Shown: in pieces, positions 57,797-64,000 of the stretch
Numbering within the stretch: the stretch's first letter is position 1
Layout: every line of letters begins with the position of its first letter
Origin: Calonectria ilicicola
Lineage: Eukaryota; Ascomycota; Sordariomycetes; Hypocreales; Nectriaceae
Reading direction: 5' to 3'
Assembly (NCBI GenBank): GCA_020809705.1
Contig: CP085827.1
Coordinates: forward strand, 186,001-250,000
DNA length: 64,000 nt
Position numbers and translations under genes: made by a program
Notes under the pieces: model-generated
The model's database searches: none
Told to the model about the DNA's origin: nothing
What the model saw: only the letters and a program-made list of their open reading frames with translations

Positions 57797-60700
57797 ATGC
57801 GTCTTCATTCCGTTTACCTCAGCCTTTTGGCTGCAGGGTCACTTACATCTGCAAGTCCTTGCAAACCGCACCCGCGTGGCTCGCAATCCGGAAGCGTTTC
57901 TGGGCATTCTGGTGCCACAGGTTCCGTTTCTGCCCCCTATGGCGCTGAGAGTACCGGTAAGAAGGGTGCCGGCTCGTCTTCTTCTGTGCCATATGGTGTT
58001 TCTCAGGGCTCCGGAGGCACTGCGACCAACTCGGCTTCTGTCTCCTATGGCGCGCCTCAGGGTACCAACACTGGCTCTGGCTCCTACGGCACTTCACTGG
58101 GCTCTGGTGGAACAGCCACGGGTGGCTCGGGTGGTTATCAGACCCAAACAGGGGGATCTCCTGGTGGCGGATCTCAGACCCAAACCGGAGGATCTCCCGG
58201 CGGTGGCAGTGGCACTACGACCACGCCCACTGTCGGCGGCACGACAACTACGACAGGCACCGCCACTGGTGCTGCAACCACCACCGCTTCCGCTGCTCCT
58301 ACAGTTGCAGCATCTGTCGCAGACACCACTGTAACTGGTAACGGAGCCGTTATCGACTTCCAAGGAGGAAAGGCTTTGTATGTACACTGAGATTTCGGGA
58401 GGTACTATGTTACTGACAATTCGTGCCGAATATAGGCAAGCGGCGCCCCCTGCTGGCGGCTCAACTACGTTTACGGTTCCACCGATCACCATATCTGACA
58501 TTAAGCCAGGTGATGTCACCGCGGTATCTTGCAAAGTCAAGATCACCAGTTCCACTACCAAGGCAAAGCGCCAGACATTCGAAGGCTGCACCCTTGTCGT
58601 TTCATGCGATGAGCAGGAGGTGTACAATAAGCCTGCCTATGCTTCTGATGATTTCCAAACCATCGTGACCAGCCCCGTCACCGCCACTACGAACCCTCAC
58701 ATTGTTTTCACTTACTCGTGTGGAGGAAACCCCGTCCCCATCATCATCGCCGACATTGGCGTTGTTGTTGGATCGCGTGATGCTGTTGCAGCTGCCTCCT
58801 CTGCCGCCGTCGCCTCCAATGGTGCCAGCAGCACCAGCACATCGGGTCAGACATCCGCTTCGTCTGTCGCATCAATCGTCTCTACAACCCAGGCTGGTTC
58901 GTCTGCGGGCTCGACTACTGCAACTGGAGCAACATGGTCATCGGGCGGCTCGGTCCCATCGGATCAGTCAACCACTTCCGGCACCTACAACGCTGAATCG
59001 GTCACTGTCACGTCTTCTGCCAACAGCGGAGCCACTGGTACCGTAGACACTACCTCTACTGGTGCCACTGGAGTTGCTGGTTCAGATACCACCACAAGCG
59101 CTTACAAGTCGGACACTACATCTACCTCTGCCTCTGCCGGTGGCTCTGATGACACCCCTACCTCTGGCGCTTACAGTGCGGACAATACCTCTACTGGCGC
59201 CTCTACCGAGACCACTGGAGGCTCCGGTTCTGATACCACCACCACTGCCTACGGTGCGGACACTACATCTACTGAGACTGCCAGAGGCGCTGGTTCAGAC
59301 ACCACTACCACAACTCCTTATGGCGCGGACACCACCTCTACTGAGGGCTCTACCGATACCACTGGAGCTGCTGGTTCTGACACTACTTCCACTAGTGCTT
59401 ATGGCGCAGATTCCACCTCTACTGACATCTCTACTGAGACCACCACTGGAGCTGCTGGTGCAGACACCACTACCACAGATGCTTACAATGTGGGCGTTAC
59501 TTCTACCGAGACCTCTACTGAGACCTCCACTGATGTTGCTGGCGCCGGTACCACCACCACTGCTTATGGCGCGGATACCACCTCTACTGATGTCTCTACC
59601 GATACCACTACTGGAGCTGCCGGTGCCGATACCACCACCACAGATGCTTACAATGTGGGCGTCACTTCTACCGAGATCTCTACTGAGACCTCTACTAGAG
59701 TGACTGCTAGTACGGATACCACTGCTACAGATGTGTCCGCCACCGACAGCACCGGTACTGAGACTTCCACTGAGACTGGCGCTACCTCTGGCACTGAGAC
59801 CACTGCTACGGAGACCAGCACCGAGACCAGCACTGATGAATCCTCCGGCGAGACTGCTACCACCACCGCATATGGTATTGGCGAGACGACCACAACAGCT
59901 GCTGGCTCTGATGAGACTACCACTGCCACTGACTCCGAGTCTACCACCGCTCCTGATTCCGAAGCGACCACCACTACATATGGTGCTACTGAGGAGACCT
60001 CGACCACTACTACTGACTCGGGAGAGACTGGCACTACTACGGCTACTGACTTTGAAGGAACCACCATCACCACTGCCTATGGTTCTGAGGAGACCACCTC
60101 TACCACTGCTATCGACTCTGAGGAGACCGGCACTACCACGGCTACGGACTCTGGGGAAACTGGTACTGCCACTGCTACTGACTCGGAGGAGACTGGCACT
60201 ACCACGGCCACCGACTCTGGGGAGACTGGTACTACTACATCCACTGACTCTGAAGGCACTACTGTCACTACTGCCTACGGTTCTGAGGAGACGACCTCCA
60301 CCACAGCTACTGATTCTGAAGAGACTGGCACAACCACGGCCACCGACTCTGGGGAAACTGGTACTACTACTGCCACTGACTCTGAGACCACCACGGCTAG
60401 CTCTGGCTCAGATGAGACTACCACTACTGCATATGGTGTTGGCGAAGAGACCACAACCACTACGGCCACTGATTCTGGAGAGACTGGTACTACCACTGCT
60501 GGCTCTGAGGATTCCACCACCACTACCGCATACGGTGTGAGCGAGGAGACTACCACAACCACTGCTGCCGGTTCTGACGAGACCTCTACCACAGCTACTG
60601 ACTCTGAGGAGACCGCCACCACAACTGCCTATGGTTCTGAAGATACTACCACTACCACTGAGGCTGGATCTGAGCAGACCACAACAGCTACTGATTCTGA

Positions 60701-63311
60701 GGGAACCGCCACAACCACCGCCACTGATTCTGGGGAGACCACTACCACTAGCCCATACGATGTTGGTGAGAACACAACTACAGCCACTGATTCTGGCGAG
60801 ACTGCTAGCACCACCGCTGGCTCTGAAGAGACTACCACAGCTGCTGATTCTGGCGAGACCTCCACCACCGCTTATGATGCTGGTGAGACTACAACGGCTA
60901 CTGACTCTGAGGAGACCACCACCACAGCTGCCGGTTCTGAGGAAACCTCCACTACTGCATATGACTCTGGTGAGACTGCCACAACCACGGCTACTGATTC
61001 TGAGGAGACTGCCACAACCACAGCCACCGAATCTGAGGAGACCAACACCACTGGCTCTGGCGAGACGACAACAACTGCTGCTGGCTCTGAAGAGACTACC
61101 ACGGCTGCCGGCTCTGAGGAAAACTCTACTACTGCCTATGATGCTGGTGAGACAGCTACAACCACAGCTACTGACTCTGGGGAGACCACCACTGCAACTG
61201 ACTCTTCCGATGAGACTACAACAACTGCAGCTGGTTCCGAGCAGACTACCGCAACAGACTCTGAGGAGACTACCACTACGGCTTATGGTGCTACCGAAGA
61301 GACCACCACAACTGCTACCGGTTCTGAGGAGACAACCACCACAAACCCATATGATGTTGGTGGAGAGACTACTACGACTGCTGGATCCTCCGACGAGACT
61401 ACAACTGCAGCTGGTTCTGAGCAGACTACCGCCACTGACTCCGAGGAGACCACCACTACTACAGCCGCCTCTGAGGATACCACAACCGCAGCTGGTTCTG
61501 AGCAGACCACAACAGCTACTGATTCTGAGGGAACCGCCACAACCACCGCCACTGATTCTGAGGAGACAACCACCACAAGCCCATACGATGTTGGTGGAGA
61601 GACTACCACAACAGCCGCTGGTTCAGATGAGACCACCACGGCTGCTGGCTCCGAGGACACTACTACAACCGCAGCCGGTTCTGAGCAGACTACAGCTACT
61701 GATTCCGAGGAGACTACCACAACCGCCACTGACTCTGAGCAGACTACGACTGCCGACTCTGAGGACACAACCACCACCACTGCGTATGACGTGACTGAGG
61801 AGACCACCACCACAGCAGCCGGTTCTGAACAGACCACCACCACTGACTCTGAGGATACCACCACAACCGCTGCTGGCTCTGAGCAGACCACCGCCACTGA
61901 TTCGGAGGACTCCACCACCACTACCGCATATGATGCTAGTGAGGAGACTGCCACGACCACGGCTGGTTCTGATGACGAGAATACTACCACAACCGCAGCC
62001 GGTTCCGATGAGACTACCACCGCCGCTGGCTCCGATGAGACTACTACAGCAGCCGGTTCCGAGCAGACCACAGCCACTGACTCTGGAGACTCTACCACCA
62101 CTACTGCATATGAGGCCAGTGAAGAGACTACCACAACCGCAGCCGGCTATGACGACACCACAACCACTACTGCTGCTGCCTCCTCTGACGAGACTACTAC
62201 CGCTGCTGGTTCCGATGATAGCACCACCACAACCACGGCTGAGTCTTCTGATGAGACGACAACTGCAGGTGGTTATGATGACACTACTACCACGACTGCT
62301 GCTGGCTCCGATGACTCCACCACTACCACTGCTGCTGCTTCATCTGACGAGACTACCGCCGCCGCTGGATCTGACGACTCCACCACAACTACAGCTGCCT
62401 CTTCTGACGAAACTACCACCGCTGCTGGCTCTGATGACACCACCACCACTACAGACGCATACAATGTTGGTGACGAGACTACCACAACCACGGCTGCTGG
62501 CTCCGACGAGACCGCCCCGCCCGGCTCATCTGACGAAACTACGACAGCTGCCGACTCCGGCTCCGACCAGACCACTACGACTGCAGCTGGCTCTGAGCAG
62601 ACCCCAGCCCCTGATGCGCAGGAGACCACTACTACAGCCGCTGACTCTGGCTCTGACCAGACCACAACAACCGCAGCTGGTTCCGAGCAAACCCCAGGAT
62701 CTGACTATGGATCTAATGATCAGACAACCACAACTACCGCCGCCGGTTCCGATGAGACACCCGCTGCTGATGCTGGCACTGACACTACAACCACCACATT
62801 TGCCACCATCACCACGGCTACAACCACGGACGCTACGGATGCTACCACTACCACTGATACGACCACCACCTCTACCCCATCAACTCTTTCTTCCTTCACT
62901 CTTGTCGGAAGAAGCACAAACAGCTACGTAGATGGCTTGACGGTTGCTGGTGCCGGTGATGGTGATCACATTGGATTCAATACCGCTGGTGGCAGTACCA
63001 CAGAGTTCCATCTTGATCATGACGGCCTCCTGATGATGGGCAACTTGTATGTGGTCTATAGTCCAGATGACTCCAGCGTGTATACCGTCGGATATTACAC
63101 CTTGGCAGACTCAGACGACCAGCTTATCAGCTGTAGCGCTGCCGTCAGTGGGCAGGCTCTCTCATGCTCCGCCGATGGTGCAGGATATAGCAGCTTTTAC
63201 CTGTCTGATGAAACTTATGGATACATCTCAATGGGTGCCTCGGATGACAACTCTCAGTCGTCTAGCATTGCACTCATCGCGGAACCTATCCAGCAGAGTG
63301 AAACCTATTAG
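57797..63311 (+). CDS. Giant secreted Thr/Ser-repeat protein (mucin-like adhesin)
   Basis: Two exons (57797-58377, 58436-63311; 58-nt intron) total 5457 nt, 1818 residues. The signal peptide is MRLHSVYLSLLAAGSLTSA. Residues about 25-180 are Gly/Ser-rich (two GGSPGGGSQTQT-like units). About 185-310 form a folded domain with cysteines (GAVIDFQGGKAL, VSCKVKITSS, GCTLVVSCD, FTYSCGGNPVPIII). From about 320 to 1670 runs a Thr/Ser/Glu/Asp repeat region with units such as ATDSEETGTTT, TTTAAGSEETTT, AYGATEETTT and PYDVGGETTT, which would be densely O-glycosylated and acidic. The C-terminal 145 residues form a compact module (FTLVGRSTNSYVDGLTVAG .. IGFNTAGG .. LLMMGNLYVVY) with two Cys. No GPI signal. 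The overall plan is that of a stalked surface adhesin or matrix mucin; there is no enzyme motif. Confidence 0.85.
59040..62870 (+). repeat. 3.8-kb coding repeat array, Thr/Ser/Glu units
   Basis: Imperfect in-frame repeats of 10-20 codons dominated by ACC/ACT, TCT, GAG and GCT. Subfamilies cluster: TDSEETGTTTA units around 60100-60380, AAGSEETTT units around 60800-62050, and AAGSDDTTTTTA units around 62150-62500. Three YDVG(G/E)ETTT-type blocks recur at long spacing. The codon pattern keeps opposite-strand frames open, producing long spurious antisense ORFs. Confidence 0.85.
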
Positions 63312-63589
63312 AATCCTTACGGGTAGAAGAGCAACGGAAGACCAAGATTGAGGACTTACATTAATTACTGAGTATTTTATTTTATCATGTACATATTCTA
63401 TCTCTAATCAGCAATTTCTATGTCGATTTGAATAAGATGGTTTCTTTATAGGTTTTGATCATTTCTGTGACTTGGAGTGAATAGTGCTCTATACATTCTG
63501 TAGATTGAATTAAACTGCCACTAATTGTAAAAGTACCAAGTTATCTGAAAGAAATCACCGCCGTGTCAGCTACCTAAGACTTGTAACAC
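63312..63589. other. Short convergent intergenic region
   Basis: 278 bp between the stop of the giant repeat protein and the stop of the P-type ATPase on the opposite strand; holds both 3' ends. No gene. Confidence 0.4.
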
Positions 63590-64000
63590 CTAAGCTGATG
63601 CCTTGGTTCTGGCTAGAAACATTGTCGAAGCAGCAAAGATTACTGGCAGCACACTAACAATCTCGCCCAATCCTGCATAAGCTGGCTGGATGCGTACGTT
63701 TACAAAAGCTCCGGCGGCTAGCAAAATAGCCAAAACGTTGTACGTGGCTGACCAAGCAAAGTTGAAGACCATGCGGTGGAAACTCGCTCGGCTCACATCG
63801 AGGAGAAAGGGGATCCCTTCAAGACCAGCGAGAAGAACCACATCTGCCGCTCCTCGGGTAACCTCACTAGCCGATGAAACACTGCCAAGCTGGACACCCA
63901 CGTCGGCCTGTGTAACCGCAACCGCGTCATTCGTGCCATCACCAACAAACATGACCGTCTTTCCCTGCTCCATGAGTGAGGCAACATAGTCCCTCTTTTG
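63590..64000 (-). CDS. Heavy-metal (P1B, copper-type) P-type ATPase, C-terminal part, cut by window end
   Basis: The frame is open to the right edge of the window, so only the last 136 or so residues are visible. The hinge motif [20 protein letters not shown] is diagnostic of P-type ATPases, and the following residues ([20 protein letters not shown]) and two final membrane helices ([41 protein letters not shown]) match the P1B copper-exporting subgroup rather than P2 or P5 pumps. The N-terminal metal-binding domains, CPC motif and phosphorylated Asp lie beyond 64000. It would export Cu(I) or a similar ion across a secretory or plasma membrane. No break is seen in the visible part. Confidence 0.87.
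   Translation of the reverse strand, partial: QKRDYVASLMEQGKTVMFVGDGTNDAVAVTQADVGVQLGSVSSASEVTRGAADVVLLAGLEGIPFLLDVSRASFHRMVFNFAWSATYNVLAILLAAGAFVNVRIQPAYAGLGEIVSVLPVIFAASTMFLARTKASA

Noticed and set aside
60629..62134. Long antisense open frames (up to 283 codons, Val/Ser/Ala-rich) opposite the giant repeat protein
   Set aside because: They follow from the ACC/GAG/TCT codon bias of the repeat array, have no start context or domain, and disappear where the repeats end.

Overview
The window looks like a contig arm of a filamentous ascomycete (Pezizomycotina, probably Sordariomycetes/Hypocreales; the lineage is inferred). The evidence is: introns of about 40-90 nt with GT..AG ends and CTAAC-like branch sites; a Zn2Cys6 regulator, WSC and choice-of-anchor-L wall proteins, NLR-type NACHT/ankyrin genes, an SRPK-like kinase, GH43 and PL1 pectin-degrading enzymes; and AT-rich stretches almost without CA/TG dinucleotides, as left by repeat-induced point mutation (RIP). 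No bacterial operons, CRISPR arrays, rRNA or convincing tRNA genes were seen.

Layout. 1-1960 is RIP-type AT-rich DNA. 4.5-6.2 kb is a berberine-bridge-type FAD oxidase with a 1-nt frameshift; 8.0-8.8 kb a six-bladed tectonin lectin; 9.4-10.7 kb relics of a TPR-NLR gene and of a BCS1-like AAA ATPase; 11.0-11.4 kb a second AT-rich patch. 11.4-14.3 kb is a GPI-anchored anchor-L/WSC adhesin, 15.1-16.7 kb an astacin-type metallopeptidase with three H-type lectin modules, 19.4-20.8 kb a frameshifted SRPK-like kinase, 21.6-23.0 kb a five-exon pectin lyase. 24.2-31.2 kb is an amino-acid-metabolism neighbourhood: a dead 2-oxoadipate dioxygenase/decarboxylase (DUF1338/HglS), RidA and a Zn2Cys6 regulator transcribed divergently from a 315-bp gap, and a Cys/Met-metabolism PLP enzyme with a nonsense codon. 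Then come a coiled-coil gene, a Cys-rich single-pass membrane protein, a CCHC zinc-knuckle protein, an intact GMC oxidoreductase and a GH43 arabinanase. 42.0-46.3 kb is a large hydrolase-NACHT-NACHT-ankyrin NLR. After it come an F-box protein, an ankyrin protein with a long amphipathic tail, a secreted Thr-rich protein, a Sulfotransfer_4 protein, a 3.7-kb gene-free stretch, an 1818-residue secreted Thr/Ser-repeat protein, and the C-terminus of a heavy-metal P-type ATPase cut by the window end.

Themes. (1) Surface and non-self interaction: lectins, adhesins, NLRs and a lectin-tethered protease. (2) Pectin breakdown: pectin lyase and arabinanase. (3) Gene decay: at least four genes carry frameshifts or nonsense codons where the remaining protein matches its family closely, so they are young pseudogenes or, for the two poly-C cases, possibly consensus errors. 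Exon models were assembled by hand; for each spliced gene I checked that the exon lengths sum to a multiple of three. Family names come from recognised motifs, not from database searches.
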